In this document: positions 31,780-41,145 of the stretch, one piece after another
Position numbering within the stretch: the stretch's first letter is position 1
How the letters are laid out: each line of letters begins with the position of its first letter
NCBI RefSeq assembly: GCF_014196125.1
Contig: NZ_JACIDA010000001.1
Span: 1,364,001 to 1,428,000 of the forward strand
From: Brevundimonas mediterranea
GTDB lineage: Bacteria; Pseudomonadota; Alphaproteobacteria; Caulobacterales; Caulobacteraceae
Direction of reading: 5' to 3'
DNA length: 64,000 nt
Position numbers and translations under genes: made by a program
Notes under the pieces: model-generated
Seen by the model: only the letters and a program-made list of their open reading frames with translations
Told to the model about the DNA's origin: nothing
Database searches by the model: none

Positions 31780-33433
31780 CGAGCGTCTCATAGATGGCGT
31801 CGCGGAAGGGATCGGGACCGACGCGGCGCACCGTGTCGATGAACCGCTCGCCCTCGGCGCGGATTTCAAGATAGCGGTCCAGGGTCCGCTGGATCGCGGG
31901 CGCGACCTCGTCCGCCGGCAGGCTCTTGCCGACGATGTCGCCCAGGGCCGCCTGTTCGTCGGGCGAACCGCCGACGGTGATCTGGTAATATTCCTCGCCC
32001 TTCCGATCGACGCCCAGCACGCCGATGTGGCCGACGTGGTGATGGCCGCAGGCGTTGATGCACCCGCTCATATTGATCCGGACCGGCCCCAGCCTCTCCT
32101 GATAATCCATGTCCGCCAGCCGCTTGGACAGGGCCTGGGCCACCGGGATCGATCGGGCGTTGGCCAGGCTGCAGTAATCCAGTCCCGGACAGGCGATGAC
32201 GTCCGTCGCCAGATCGGCGTTGGCGGTCGCCAGCCCCGCCTCGCGCAGCGCCCGCCACAGCGTCGGCACATCGTCCAGCTTCACATGCGGCAGGACCAGG
32301 TTCTGCTCATAGGCGGCGCGCAGTTCGTCGAAGGCGTAGCGCTCGGCCAGATCCGCAACCGCGTCCATCTGGTCCGCCGTGATGTCGCCCGGCACCCCGC
32401 CGAGCGGCTTCAGCGACACCACCACCGAGGCGTAGCCCGCCTTGCGGTGACGCCGCACATTGTTCCTCGCAAACCTGGCAAAGTCCGGGTCGGCCAACAG
32501 GGCGCGGTCGAACGGCGCGCTGGCCTTGGGCAGATCCTCGAACGGCGGCGGGGCGAAATAGGCCTTGATCCGCTCGGCCTCTTTCTCGGGGATCCGCAGA
32601 TCTTCGTGGCGCAGGGTGGCGTAATGCTTGTCCACCTCCTCGCGGAAAGCCTCCAGCCCGACCGAGGCGACCAGGATCTTGATCCGCGCCTTATGGATAT
32701 TGTCGCGCCGTCCAAGCAGATTCCATGCCCGCAGGATGGCGGTCAGATAGGCCAGCAGGTCCGCCGCCGGCACGGCCGAAGCGATCTCCTGCCCGATATG
32801 CGGCAGACGTCCCTGCCCCCCGCCGACAAAGACGCGGAAGGCCGTCCCGCCATCCTCGCCCTTGACAATCTGGAGGCCCACATCATGGGTCCGGATCGCC
32901 GCCCGATCCTTCTCGGCCCCGATCACCGCGATCTTGAACTTGCGCGGCAGGAAACTGAATTCCGGGTGGATCGTCGACCACTGGCGGATGATCTCGCACC
33001 ACGGGCGCGGATCCTCGATCTCGTCGTCCGCCGCCCCGGCGAAGACGTCCGTCGTCGTGTTGCGGATGCAATTGCCGCTGGTCTGGATGGCGTGCATCTC
33101 GACATCGGCCAGGTCGCTCAGGATCGCCGGCAGGTCGGTCAGGGCCGGCCAATTGTACTGGATGTTGGTCCGCGTGGTGAAATGGCCGTAGCCCTTGTCA
33201 TAGGCGCGGGCGATATGGGCCAGCTGGCGCATCTGCCGGCTGTTGACCGTCCCATAGGGAATGGCGACCCGCAGCATATAGGCGTGCAGTTGCAGATAGA
33301 CCCCGTTCATCAGCCGCAGCGGCTTGAACTCGTCCTCGGTCAGGGCGCCGGACGCGCGGCGCGCCACCTGGTCGGAAAACTCCTCGACCCGTTCACGCAC
33401 CAGGGCGTGGTCGAACTCGTCGTAGCGATACAT
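31763..33433 (-). CDS. cysI: Sulfite reductase hemoprotein
   Basis: The 556-aa siroheme and [4Fe-4S] enzyme reduces sulfite to sulfide. The Cys ligands appear as CPGLDYCSLANARS and NMSGCINACGHHHVGHIGV. Nitrite/sulfite reductase half-domains are visible in HFTTRTNIQYNWPALTDLP and TSGNCIRNTTTDVFAG. No CysJ flavoprotein is in the window, so the electron donor may be ferredoxin or another gene elsewhere. The start codon overlaps the DUF2849 stop (TGATG), and the end overlaps the APS reductase. Confidence 0.95.
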   Translation of the reverse strand: MYRYDEFDHALVRERVEEFSDQVARRASGALTEDEFKPLRLMNGVYLQLHAYMLRVAIPYGTVNSRQMRQLAHIARAYDKGYGHFTTRTNIQYNWPALTDLPAILSDLADVEMHAIQTSGNCIRNTTTDVFAGAADDEIEDPRPWCEIIRQWSTIHPEFSFLPRKFKIAVIGAEKDRAAIRTHDVGLQIVKGEDGGTAFRVFVGGGQGRLPHIGQEIASAVPAADLLAYLTAILRAWNLLGRRDNIHKARIKILVASVGLEAFREEVDKHYATLRHEDLRIPEKEAERIKAYFAPPPFEDLPKASAPFDRALLADPDFARFARNNVRRHRKAGYASVVVSLKPLGGVPGDITADQMDAVADLAERYAFDELRAAYEQNLVLPHVKLDDVPTLWRALREAGLATANADLATDVIACPGLDYCSLANARSIPVAQALSKRLADMDYQERLGPVRINMSGCINACGHHHVGHIGVLGVDRKGEEYYQITVGGSPDEQAALGDIVGKSLPADEVAPAIQRTLDRYLEIRAEGERFIDTVRRVGPDPFRDAIYETLDAANA

Positions 33434-33708
33434 CAGCCCACGCCTCCCGCGACGCTGTGCCCGACAGTCGGTCCGGCAGAACGAATCCGCTCCTTCAGCC
33501 GATCGCGACCCGAGGGGACATGGCCCTGAACCTCGACCAGATAGGGATTGACGAAGATGTCCGGTCGCCCGGCGACCTCGGCCAGCACGATCTCGGCCGT
33601 CGTCTCGTCCAGCACCGAGGCCTGGTCGATGCCCTCGACCGGCTGAGATCCCACGCCCGCATAGATGACGCGGCCGTCCGACAGGCGGTTGGCGGTCACG
33701 ATCTTCAC
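33433..33708 (-). CDS. DUF2849 protein of the sulfite reductase operon
   Basis: The 91-aa protein begins KIVTANRLSDGRVIYAGVGSQPVEGIDQASVLDETTAE and continues with FVNPYLVEVQGHVPSGRDRLKERIR. This matches DUF2849, which is regularly found between cysG and cysI in alphaproteobacteria. Its ATG overlaps the cysG stop by 4 bp, and its own stop overlaps the cysI start by 1 bp, so it is tightly coupled on both sides. Its role is unknown; a helper of siroheme delivery or sulfite reductase assembly is plausible from context. Confidence 0.9.
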   Translation of the reverse strand: MKIVTANRLSDGRVIYAGVGSQPVEGIDQASVLDETTAEIVLAEVAGRPDIFVNPYLVEVQGHVPSGRDRLKERIRSAGPTVGHSVAGGVG

Positions 33709-35090
33709 GCCGCCACCTCCGCCCGCACGTCCAGTTGGGCCGCCGAAAACGCCGCCGTCTCGCCGACGAACAACAGGGTCGGACCGTTCAGGTCGGCGCC
33801 GCGCACCAGGGCGCCCAGCCCGTCCAGACGGCCGGTCAGGACCCGCTCGTCCGGCCGGCTGCCGTTCTCGACGACGGCGACCGGCGTCGAGCCCAGACGT
33901 CCGGCCGCGATCAGCTTCGCCGCCGTCTCCTCGGCCCGGTCCACGCCCATATAGATGGCCAGGGTGTGGTTGGGCGCGGCCAGCCTGGCCCAGTCGGCGT
34001 CGCCCCCGCCCGGCTTGGCCTGGGCCGTCACAAAGGTCACCGCCTGGGCGTGGTCGCGGTGGGTCAGGGGAATGCCCGCTGACGCCGCGCAGGCCAGGGC
34101 CGCCGTCACGCCCGGCACCACGAAGACCGGAACCCCCGCCGCCCGCATGGCCTCCAGCTCCTCGCCGCCGCGGCCGAAGACAAAGGGATCCCCGCCCTTC
34201 AGCCGCACGACCCGATGGCCGGCCTTGGCTTCCTCGATCATCAAGGCCTCGATCTGATCCTGGGGCACCGAATGTTCGCCGCGCGCCTTGCCGACATACA
34301 GGCGTTTGGCGTCGCGCCGCGCCCGCTCCAGCACGGCCTCGGGCACCAGACGGTCGTGAATAATGACGTCGGCGTCCTGCAGCACCCGAAGCGCCTTCAG
34401 GGTCAGCAGCTCCGGATCGCCCGGCCCAGCCCCGACGATATGGACCACGCCCTGTTCCGGCGCGGCCGAATTCAGCAGACGCAACATCTCGCGCCGCGCC
34501 TCGGCCGTGCGGCCCGCCGCCGCCAGATCGGCCGCCGGTCCCCGGAACGCCTTCTCCCAGAATCGACGCCGGGCCATGAAGTCGGGCACATTGGTCTTGA
34601 CCGTGTCGCGCAGCTCGCGCGCCAGCCGGGCCACATTGGCCAGCCCCGCCGGCAGCACCCCCTCGATCCGCGAGCGCACGTCGCGCGCCAGTATGGGCGC
34701 CGATCCGCCGGTGGCGACCCCGATCACAACCTCGTCCCGGTCGATCAGGGCCGGGGTCTGGAAGTCGCTCAGATGGGGCTTGTCGACCACATTGACCTGG
34801 GCCCCCGCCGCCCGCGCCAGGGCGCCCAGCCGCGTCAACTCATCCGCGTCGTCCAACGCCATGAACACCAGACGCGCGCCCGCCAGATCCCCGGCCTCGG
34901 GCGTCCGCAGCACCGGCTCAGGCGCACTCAGCGGAATTTCCATCCGGGGCGGCGCCCCGTCGGGCGCGAACCACAGCAGCTCGGCCGGCGTGTTCAGGAA
35001 CAGTCGCAGCTTCGCGAGGGCGGGCTCGCCGCCGCCTATGATCACGATCTTGGCGGCCTCAAGCGGAATGGAGGCGAGAAATACACGCAT
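33705..35090 (-). CDS. cysG: Siroheme synthase CysG
   Basis: The 461-aa multifunctional enzyme converts uroporphyrinogen III to siroheme, the cofactor of CysI. Residues 1-200 form the NAD-dependent dehydrogenase/ferrochelatase part (AKIVIIGGGEPALAKLRLFL, VIGVATGGSAPILARDVRSRIE). From about residue 215 comes the SAM uroporphyrinogen methyltransferase (VHIVGAGPGDPELLTLKALRVLQDADVIIHDRLV, VRLKGGDPFVFGRGGEE, PGVTAALACAASAGIPLTHR). Start ATG 35090 was chosen because family similarity begins there; the frame is open further upstream toward the LysR gene. It heads the operon. Confidence 0.95.
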   Translation of the reverse strand: MRVFLASIPLEAAKIVIIGGGEPALAKLRLFLNTPAELLWFAPDGAPPRMEIPLSAPEPVLRTPEAGDLAGARLVFMALDDADELTRLGALARAAGAQVNVVDKPHLSDFQTPALIDRDEVVIGVATGGSAPILARDVRSRIEGVLPAGLANVARLARELRDTVKTNVPDFMARRRFWEKAFRGPAADLAAAGRTAEARREMLRLLNSAAPEQGVVHIVGAGPGDPELLTLKALRVLQDADVIIHDRLVPEAVLERARRDAKRLYVGKARGEHSVPQDQIEALMIEEAKAGHRVVRLKGGDPFVFGRGGEELEAMRAAGVPVFVVPGVTAALACAASAGIPLTHRDHAQAVTFVTAQAKPGGGDADWARLAAPNHTLAIYMGVDRAEETAAKLIAAGRLGSTPVAVVENGSRPDERVLTGRLDGLGALVRGADLNGPTLLFVGETAAFSAAQLDVRAEVAA

Positions 35091-35214
35091 CGTCTTGCTT
35101 TCAGGGTCGTCATCAGGGGAAGAAGGGACGACGGCAGGACGCGAACCATCGGCTTCCCCGCCCAGACCCGCAAACCAGATTGCCTTTGGCTCGCTGATAG
35201 GATTTCTAACGGCG

Positions 35215-36144
35215 ATGGCTCGTTCCCTGCTCCCGCTCAACGCCCTCCGCGCCTTCGAGGCCGCCGCGCGTCACCTGAACTTCTCGCGCGCCGCCGACGA
35301 ACTGGCCGTAACGCCGGGCGCCGTCAGCCAGCAGATCCGCCTGCTGGAAGACATCGTCGGCGGTCCCCTGTTCGTGCGCGAGGCGCGTGGTCTCCAACTG
35401 ACCGACCTGGGCCGATCCTCCGTCCCTCTGCTGCGCGAAGGGTTCGAGCGGCTGATGGACGCCTCGGCCCTGCTGCGCGAACCGCCGCGCCGTAAACAGG
35501 TGTCGATCAGCGTCGCCCCCGGCTTCGCCTCGAAATGGCTGATGCCGCGCATGGACGACTTCCACACCGCCCATCCCGAGATCGAACTGTGGATCTCCGC
35601 CGACATGGAGCCGGCCGACCTGACCGAGGGCAAGGTCGATCTCGCCGTCCGCTACGGCCCCGGCGACTATCCGGGCCTGACCGTGGACCGGCTGATGACC
35701 GAGACCGTCCTGCCTGTCTGCGCTCCCTCTCTGATGGACGGCGAACACCCGATCCGCACGCCCGCCGACCTGATGCGTCACACCCTGCTGCACGACATGT
35801 CCAACGACGGCGACCCCAGCCGCCCCGACTGGGCCATGTGGTTGAAGGCGCGCGGCGTGCGCCACCCAGACCCGCGCCGGGGCTCGCGCTTCAACCAGTC
35901 GGGCCTGTTGATCGAGGCCGCCATGGCCGGCCGCGGCGTCGCCCTGGCCAAACGCACCTTGGCCCAGGCGGACCTGGCCTCGGGCCGCCTGGTCGCCCCC
36001 TTCCCCGACGGCTCGGAAGCGGTCGGCTTCGCCTATTACGTCGTCCAACCCCGCGACCGCCCGCCCTCGCCCAGCGCCACGGCCTTCGTCGCCTGGCTGA
36101 AGCGGCAGGCCGTGGATCACGACAATACGATGGGGCAGCTTTAG
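35215..36144 (+). CDS. LysR-family transcriptional regulator (GcvA-like)
   Basis: The 309-aa protein has an N-terminal LysR helix-turn-helix (LNALRAFEAAARHLNFSRAADELAVTPGAVSQQIRLLEDIVGGPLFVREARGLQLT). The effector domain starts near residue 90 (VSISVAPGFASKWLMPRMDDFHTAHPEIELWIS). The effector-domain style is that of the GcvA/AmpR group rather than CysB. It is divergent from the cys operon across 124 bp, so it may control it, but a different target is possible. ATG 35215 fits the family start exactly; the long open frame upstream is antisense to cysG. Confidence 0.9.
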   Translation: MARSLLPLNALRAFEAAARHLNFSRAADELAVTPGAVSQQIRLLEDIVGGPLFVREARGLQLTDLGRSSVPLLREGFERLMDASALLREPPRRKQVSISVAPGFASKWLMPRMDDFHTAHPEIELWISADMEPADLTEGKVDLAVRYGPGDYPGLTVDRLMTETVLPVCAPSLMDGEHPIRTPADLMRHTLLHDMSNDGDPSRPDWAMWLKARGVRHPDPRRGSRFNQSGLLIEAAMAGRGVALAKRTLAQADLASGRLVAPFPDGSEAVGFAYYVVQPRDRPPSPSATAFVAWLKRQAVDHDNTMGQL

Positions 36145-36194
36145 AGCACCGCAAACCTTGACTCCGACGGCGGCCGGACCGACACGACCGGCCC

Positions 36195-37496
36195 ATGATC
36201 ACCCGCTATTCCCGCCCCGCCGCCGCCGCCATCTGGTCGCAAGAGACCAAGTACAAGATTTGGTTCGAGATCGAGGCCCATGCGGCGACCAAGATGGCCG
36301 AACTGGGCGTCATCCCCCAGGAGGCGGCGGACGCCATCTGGGCCAAGGGCAAGGACGCGACCTTCGACGCCGACCGCATCGACGAGATCGAGCGCACGAC
36401 CAAGCACGACGTCATCGCCTTCCTGACCCATGTGGCCGAGATCGTCGGCGACGAGGCGCGCTTCCTGCACCAGGGCATGACCTCGTCGGATGTGCTGGAC
36501 ACCTGTTTCGCGGTTCAGTTGGCCCGGTCCTCGGACCTGCTGATCGACGGCGTGGACCGGGTTCTGGCCGCACTGGAGACCCGCGCCAAGGAGCATAAAT
36601 ACACCCCGACCGTGGGCCGCAGCCACGGCATCCATGCCGAGCCCGTGACCTTCGGCCTGAAGCTGGCCGGCTATCACGCCGAGTTCCAGCGCGCCAAACG
36701 CCGCCTGATCACTGCCAAGGAAGAAATCGCCACCTGCGCCATCTCCGGCGCCGTCGGCACCTTCGCCAATGTCGATCCGGCCGTCGAACAATATGTCGCC
36801 GACAAGATGGGGCTTCAGGTCGAGCCGGTCTCGACCCAGGTCATCCCGCGCGACCGCCACGCCGCCTTCTTCGCCGCCCTGGGCGTCGTCGCCAGCTCGG
36901 TCGAACGGCTCGCCATCGAGATCCGCCACCTGCAGCGCACCGAGGTGCTGGAAGCGGAAGAGTTCTTCGACAAAGGCCAGAAGGGCTCGTCGGCCATGCC
37001 GCACAAGCGCAACCCGATCCTGACCGAGAACCTGACCGGCCTGGCCCGTCTGGTCCGTTCGGCCGTGACCCCCGCAATGGAAAACGTCGCCCTGTGGCAC
37101 GAACGGGACATCAGCCACTCGTCGGTCGAGCGCGGCATCGGCCCCGACGCCACCATCCACCTGGACTTCGCCCTGCACCGCCTGGCCAATGTGGTCGAGC
37201 GGCTGAACGTCTATCCCGAGAACATGCAGGCCAATATCGACCGCCTGGGCGGTCTGGTGCACTCGCAACGGGTCATGCTGGCCCTGACCCAGGCCGGCAT
37301 CTCGCGCGAGGCCGCCTATGCCGCCGTGCAGGAGAACGCCATGAAGGTCTGGCGCGGCGAAGGCGCCTTCCTGGACTTCCTGAAGGCCGACGAGCGCGTC
37401 ACCCTGCCCGCCGAACAGCTCGAAGCCCTGTTCGACCTCGGCTATCACACCAAGAATGTGGACGTGGTGTTCAACCGGGTGTTCGGCGAGGGGTGA
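36195..37496 (+). CDS. purB: Adenylosuccinate lyase
   Basis: The 433-aa enzyme of the fumarase/aspartase superfamily cleaves SAICAR to AICAR and adenylosuccinate to AMP. Signatures include HDVIAFLTHVAE, MTSSDVLDT, RSHGIHAEPVTFG and the mobile loop GSSAMPHKRNPILTENL. Length is standard for the short bacterial type. The start at 36195 is well placed with a 50-bp gap after the LysR gene. The stop TGA overlaps the GTG of the DNA glycosylase, so the two are cotranscribed. Confidence 0.97.
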   Translation: MITRYSRPAAAAIWSQETKYKIWFEIEAHAATKMAELGVIPQEAADAIWAKGKDATFDADRIDEIERTTKHDVIAFLTHVAEIVGDEARFLHQGMTSSDVLDTCFAVQLARSSDLLIDGVDRVLAALETRAKEHKYTPTVGRSHGIHAEPVTFGLKLAGYHAEFQRAKRRLITAKEEIATCAISGAVGTFANVDPAVEQYVADKMGLQVEPVSTQVIPRDRHAAFFAALGVVASSVERLAIEIRHLQRTEVLEAEEFFDKGQKGSSAMPHKRNPILTENLTGLARLVRSAVTPAMENVALWHERDISHSSVERGIGPDATIHLDFALHRLANVVERLNVYPENMQANIDRLGGLVHSQRVMLALTQAGISREAAYAAVQENAMKVWRGEGAFLDFLKADERVTLPAEQLEALFDLGYHTKNVDVVFNRVFGEG

Positions 37497-38005
37497 GCCC
37501 CCAGCCGCAAGACGATCGCCGCATCGGCTTCCCCCCCGTCGTCGATGCGGACACCCGCCTGTTGATCCTCGGCAGCCTGCCCGGCGACGCCTCGCTGAAG
37601 GCGGCCCAATACTACGCCCACCCCCGCAACGGCTTCTGGCCGCTAATCGGCGGCGTGCTGGACGAGCCCCTGACCGCCCTGTCTTACTCCAACCGCCTGG
37701 ACCGGCTAAGAGCGCGCGGCGTCGGCCTGTGGGACGTGATCGCCTCGGCCCGGCGATCCGGCAGTCTGGATGCGGCGATCCGGTCGCCCGAGGCCGCCGA
37801 CCTGCGGGGTCTGGTGAACAGCCTGCCCAGACTTCGCGCCGTGGCTTTCAACGGCGGCCTGGCCGCAAAGCTGGGAAGGCGGGTCCTAGCCGACCTCGAC
37901 AGCGTCACCCTGATCGACCTGCCGTCGTCCAGCCCCGCCCATGCAATATCCTTGTCGGCAAAGACCGAAACCTGGGCCATACTAGGGAAGTTTCTCCCCG
38001 GATAA
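37493..38005 (+). CDS. DNA-deoxyinosine (hypoxanthine) glycosylase, UDG superfamily
   Basis: The 170-aa protein has the uracil-DNA-glycosylase-fold motifs of the hypoxanthine-DNA glycosylase group: LLILGSLPGDASLKAAQYYAHPRNGFWPLIG at residues 23-53, then NRLDRLRARGVGLWDVIASARRSGSLD. The C-terminal motif is LPSSSPAHA. It would remove deaminated adenine from DNA. The start is GTG 37493, overlapping the purB stop (GTGA). Pairing a hypoxanthine-removal enzyme with purine synthesis is sensible but could be coincidental. Confidence 0.88.
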   Translation: MSPQPQDDRRIGFPPVVDADTRLLILGSLPGDASLKAAQYYAHPRNGFWPLIGGVLDEPLTALSYSNRLDRLRARGVGLWDVIASARRSGSLDAAIRSPEAADLRGLVNSLPRLRAVAFNGGLAAKLGRRVLADLDSVTLIDLPSSSPAHAISLSAKTETWAILGKFLPG

Positions 38006-38017
38006 GCCTTCCACCTG

Positions 38018-38860
38018 ATGATCCTGACCCTTTCATGCCCCGACCGCCACGGCATCGTCGCGGCGGTTTCCGCCTTCCTGCTGGAGCGGGACGCCAATAT
38101 CTCGGACGCCCAGCAGTTCGGCGACGCCTTCAGCGCCACCTTCTTCATGCGGGTGGTGTTCGAGCCGGCCGACGGCGACGCCCTGGCCGCCATCCACGCC
38201 GCCTTCACGCCGCTTGCCGACCGTTTCGCCATGGACTGGACCCTGCGAGGGCCGGAGCCGCGCAAGGTGATGATCCTGACGTCCAAATTCGATCACTGTC
38301 TGGCGGACCTGCTGTACCGCTGGCGGATCGACGAACTGCCGATGGAGGTGACGGCCGTCGTCTCCAACCACCCCCGCGAAATGATCGGCCATGTCGATCT
38401 GGGCGACCTGCCCTTTCATCATCTGCCCGTCAGCGCCGCCGACAAGCCGGCGCAAGAAGGCGAACTGCTGCGCCTGATCGAAACGACGGGCACCGAACTG
38501 GTCGTTCTGGCGCGCTATATGCAGATCCTGTCCGACGATCTCAGCGGCCGGCTGGCGGGGCGGTGCATCAACATCCACCACTCCTTCCTGCCGGGCTTCA
38601 AGGGCGCCCGGCCCTATCACCAGGCCCACGCGCGCGGGGTGAAGGTCATCGGCGCCACCGCCCACTATGTCACGCCCGACCTGGACGAAGGCCCGATCAT
38701 CGAACAGGACGTGGAACGGATCAGCCACCGCGACACACCGGAAGATTTGATCCGTAAGGGTCGTGATATCGAGCGTCGAGTTCTGGCTCGCGCAGTCCGA
38801 AGACACTTGGAAGACCGCGTATTGCTGCACGGCACAAAGACCGTCGTCTTCGAAGACTGA
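38018..38860 (+). CDS. purU: Formyltetrahydrofolate deformylase
   Basis: The 280-aa enzyme converts 10-formyl-THF to THF and formate, supplying formate and balancing one-carbon pools. An N-terminal ACT domain ([32 protein letters not shown]) precedes the formyltransferase fold ([64 protein letters not shown]). Catalytic Asn/His/Asp positions are present. It starts 12 bp after the DNA glycosylase and appears to be the third gene of the purB operon. Confidence 0.96.
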   Translation: MILTLSCPDRHGIVAAVSAFLLERDANISDAQQFGDAFSATFFMRVVFEPADGDALAAIHAAFTPLADRFAMDWTLRGPEPRKVMILTSKFDHCLADLLYRWRIDELPMEVTAVVSNHPREMIGHVDLGDLPFHHLPVSAADKPAQEGELLRLIETTGTELVVLARYMQILSDDLSGRLAGRCINIHHSFLPGFKGARPYHQAHARGVKVIGATAHYVTPDLDEGPIIEQDVERISHRDTPEDLIRKGRDIERRVLARAVRRHLEDRVLLHGTKTVVFED

Positions 38861-38966
38861 ATGGCCAAGCTGCGTCCTCTTGTCACGCCGCACGCATCCT
38901 TTAGGTGAACTCGAACGTAACCTTGTCGTGACCGCCACAGCGCGGACCAACAGGGAACGAAACACC

Positions 38967-39596
38967 ATGACAAATCTTCGCACGCTCATGCTCGTCGCCG
39001 TATCCGGCGGGGCGCTGATGGCGCTCGGCGCCTGCAACAACAACGAAGCGGCTGCGCCCGCAGAGTCCGCCGCCACGGCCCCGGCCGAAGGCGCGGCCAT
39101 GGCCCCGATGGCGGCCGACCCCATGGTGGGCGGCGCGGCCATGAGCCCGAACGAGACCATCGTCGCCAATGCGTCCAAGGCGTCGAACCTGTCCACCCTG
39201 GTCGCCGCCGTTCAGGCCGCCGGCCTGGTCGAGACGCTTCAGGGCCCAGGCCCCTTCACCGTCTTCGCCCCCGACAACGCCGCCTTCGACAAGATTCCCG
39301 AGGCCACCCGCACCGCCCTGATGCAGCCGGCCATGAAGGCCGATCTGACCAAGATCCTGACTTATCACGTGGTCGCCGGCCGTCTGACCGCCGCCGACAT
39401 CGCCGCCCAGGCCCAGGCCAACGGCGGAACCGCCACCCTGGAGACGGTCCAGGGCGAAGACCTGACGGTCGCAGCCGGCCCCAACAACACCTGGGTCATC
39501 ACCGACGCCAAGGGCGGCAAGTCCACCATCACCCAGGCCGACGTGGCCCAGTCGAACGGCATGGTCCATGTCGTGGACACGGTGCTGATGCCGTAA
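38967..39596 (+). CDS. Fasciclin-domain lipoprotein
   Basis: The 209-aa protein has a lipobox (LGAC, Cys23) after a signal, an Ala/Pro/Met-rich spacer of about 35 residues, then one fasciclin (FAS1) domain. It shows the FAS1 H1 motif (GPFTVFAPDNAAFDKIPEATRTALM) and H2 region (LTYHVVAGRLTAADIAAQAQ, ITQADVAQSNGMVHVVDTVLMP). Such proteins are envelope adhesion or stress proteins in many bacteria. ATG 38967 is preceded by AGGGAA. The longer open frame upstream overlaps purU's end and is not likely used. Confidence 0.92.
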   Translation: MTNLRTLMLVAVSGGALMALGACNNNEAAAPAESAATAPAEGAAMAPMAADPMVGGAAMSPNETIVANASKASNLSTLVAAVQAAGLVETLQGPGPFTVFAPDNAAFDKIPEATRTALMQPAMKADLTKILTYHVVAGRLTAADIAAQAQANGGTATLETVQGEDLTVAAGPNNTWVITDAKGGKSTITQADVAQSNGMVHVVDTVLMP

Positions 39597-39712
39597 AAAT
39601 AATTTCGGCCCGGCCGGAACGGGCTGAAACCAAATCGGGCGTCTCGTGTTCTTCAAGGGCGCGAGACGCACAGTACGCCGGGTCAGACATCCCCCAACGT
39701 CCCCGGCAAAAA

Positions 39713-39748
39713 GAAAGGGCCGCACTTTCCCCCGGGTGCGGCCCTTTC
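39713..39748 (-). terminator. Rho-independent terminator after the ATPase zeta gene
   Basis: GAAAGGGCCGCAC at 39713-39725 pairs perfectly with GTGCGGCCCTTTC at 39736-39748 around a 10-base loop. On the minus strand the stem is followed by CTTTTTG, a proper U-tract. It lies 30 bp downstream of the zeta gene stop and probably also stops readthrough from fasciclin, 116 bp away on the other strand. Confidence 0.9.
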
Positions 39749-39777
39749 GAATTCTGAACCAACCCGAAGGCCAGACC

Positions 39778-40101
39778 TTATTCGCCGGCGCGAATCTGCT
39801 CGCGGGCGATAGAGGCCAGCTCGTCGATCTTGGAGCGAATCTCGCCTTCCGACACCGACAGGCCCGAGGCCTTGAAGTCGCCGGCGACCTTGCGGAACAC
39901 GTCCTCGTCGCCGGGCTGCTCCATGTCGGCGCGCACGATGGCCGCCGCGTACTGGTCGCTGCTTTCAGCCGACAGGCCCATCTTCTCGGCCGCCCACAGG
40001 CCCAACATCTTGTTGCGCCGGGCGATGGCCTTGAATTCCTGCTCCTGATCGAGGGCGAACTTGGCCTCGTAGCCTCTTTCCCGATCGTCGAAGGTCGTCA
40101 T
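39778..40101 (-). CDS. F1-ATPase inhibitor zeta subunit (DUF1476)
   Basis: The 107-aa protein matches the alphaproteobacterial DUF1476 family, shown in Paracoccus to be the zeta inhibitor of F1FO-ATP synthase. The sequence [42 protein letters not shown] carries the inhibitory N-terminal segment. The helical bundle follows ([32 protein letters not shown]...[17 protein letters not shown]). It starts at ATG 40101 (ATG 40113 is also in frame) and is divergent from purC, as in related genomes. It carries its own terminator. Confidence 0.93.
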   Translation of the reverse strand: MTTFDDRERGYEAKFALDQEQEFKAIARRNKMLGLWAAEKMGLSAESSDQYAAAIVRADMEQPGDEDVFRKVAGDFKASGLSVSEGEIRSKIDELASIAREQIRAGE

Positions 40102-40386
40102 GTCGCTCAGCATAGCTCCGAACGCCCCGCTAACCTCGGGGCAAGCGCCGTCTATAGCCCGACCGTGTCTGAACGCAACATGACTTCCGTCGCATCCGCG
40201 TTCCCGCCCGCTCGCATAACCGTTTCGCCTCATTTGTATCGGAGGCCGCGTTCGGCTAAGGAGTCGCCGAACGAGATTGACTGCCCGAACGATTCCGAAA
40301 CGCGCCGCCAGGACCGGGTCTTCCCCTTTCCATCATGGCCGCGCGATTTTTGTTTTTGGAGGGCGCCCGTAGGCCGGGACCGGAAT
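40102..40386. other. Divergent control region of the zeta and purC genes
   Basis: This 285-bp gap must hold promoters for both genes. The only clear structure is a perfect 8-bp stem, CGTTCGGC at 40249-40256 with GCCGAACG at 40266-40273. Its 9-base loop contains AAGGAG, resembling a Shine-Dalgarno site. It lies about 115 bp before purC and could be a leader or attenuator hairpin. I see no purine riboswitch fold and no long open frame. Confidence 0.4.
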
Positions 40387-41145
40387 ATGAACAGCAAGCG
40401 CAAGAAGATTTACGAAGGCAAGGCCAAGATCCTGTACGAAGGACCCGAGCCCGGCACCCTGATCCAGTACTTCAAGGACGACGCCACCGCGTTCAACGCG
40501 CAGAAGAAGGCCGTCCTCGAAGGCAAGGGCGTGGTCAACAACCAGATCAGCGAATTCATCATGTCGCGCCTGAACGGCATCGGCGTGACCAACCACTTCA
40601 TCAAGCGCCTGAACCTGCGCGAGCAGCTGATCCGCGAAGTCGAGATCATTCCGCTGGAAGTCGTCTGCCGCAATATCGTCGCCGGCTCGATGAGCCAGCG
40701 CCTCGGCATCGAGGAAGGCACGCCCCTGCCCCGCTCGATCATCGAATTCTACTACAAGAAGGACGAGCTCAACGACCCGATGGTCACCGAAGAGCATATC
40801 ACCGCCTTCAACTGGGCCTCGACCCAGGAACTGGACGACATCCTGGCGATGACGGTTCGGGTCAACGACTATCTGTCGGGCATGTTCGGCGCCGTCGGCA
40901 TCACCCTGGTCGACTTCAAGATCGAGTTCGGCCGCATCTGGGAAAACGACTTCAGCCGCGTCATCCTGGCCGACGAGATCAGCCCGGACAGCTGCCGCCT
41001 GTGGGATTCCACCACCGGCGAGAAGATGGACAAGGATCGGTTCCGCCGCGATCTGGGCAATGTCATCGAAAGCTACACCGAAGTCGCGCGTCGACTGGGC
41101 ATCATGAAGGGCATGCCGACGGTGATCCAGGGAGGGCTGCACTAG
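40387..41145 (+). CDS. purC: SAICAR synthetase PurC
   Basis: The 252-aa ATP-dependent ligase adds aspartate to CAIR in purine synthesis. Family motifs are [13 protein letters not shown] at the start, then [55 protein letters not shown] and the C-terminal [12 protein letters not shown]. Length is standard for the bacterial type. The stop TAG shares its last base with the GTG start of purS, so the two are coupled. Confidence 0.97.
   Translation: MNSKRKKIYEGKAKILYEGPEPGTLIQYFKDDATAFNAQKKAVLEGKGVVNNQISEFIMSRLNGIGVTNHFIKRLNLREQLIREVEIIPLEVVCRNIVAGSMSQRLGIEEGTPLPRSIIEFYYKKDELNDPMVTEEHITAFNWASTQELDDILAMTVRVNDYLSGMFGAVGITLVDFKIEFGRIWENDFSRVILADEISPDSCRLWDSTTGEKMDKDRFRRDLGNVIESYTEVARRLGIMKGMPTVIQGGLH

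Noticed and set aside
34363..35214. Long + strand extension of the LysR gene
   Set aside because: It is antisense to cysG; LysR proteins begin at the helix-turn-helix, as at 35215.
38881..38966. ECF sigma promoter (GAAC ... TCGT) before the fasciclin gene
   Set aside because: The spacing between the two boxes does not fit the EcfG or sigma-E consensus well enough to claim it.
39646..40386. Extension of purC upstream to make a 499-codon protein
   Set aside because: The added residues cross the zeta gene on the other strand and its terminator, and purC homologues start at MNSKRKK (40387).
40102..40386. Purine riboswitch upstream of purC
   Set aside because: No three-way junction with the conserved purine-aptamer loop sequences can be found; only one simple hairpin is present.
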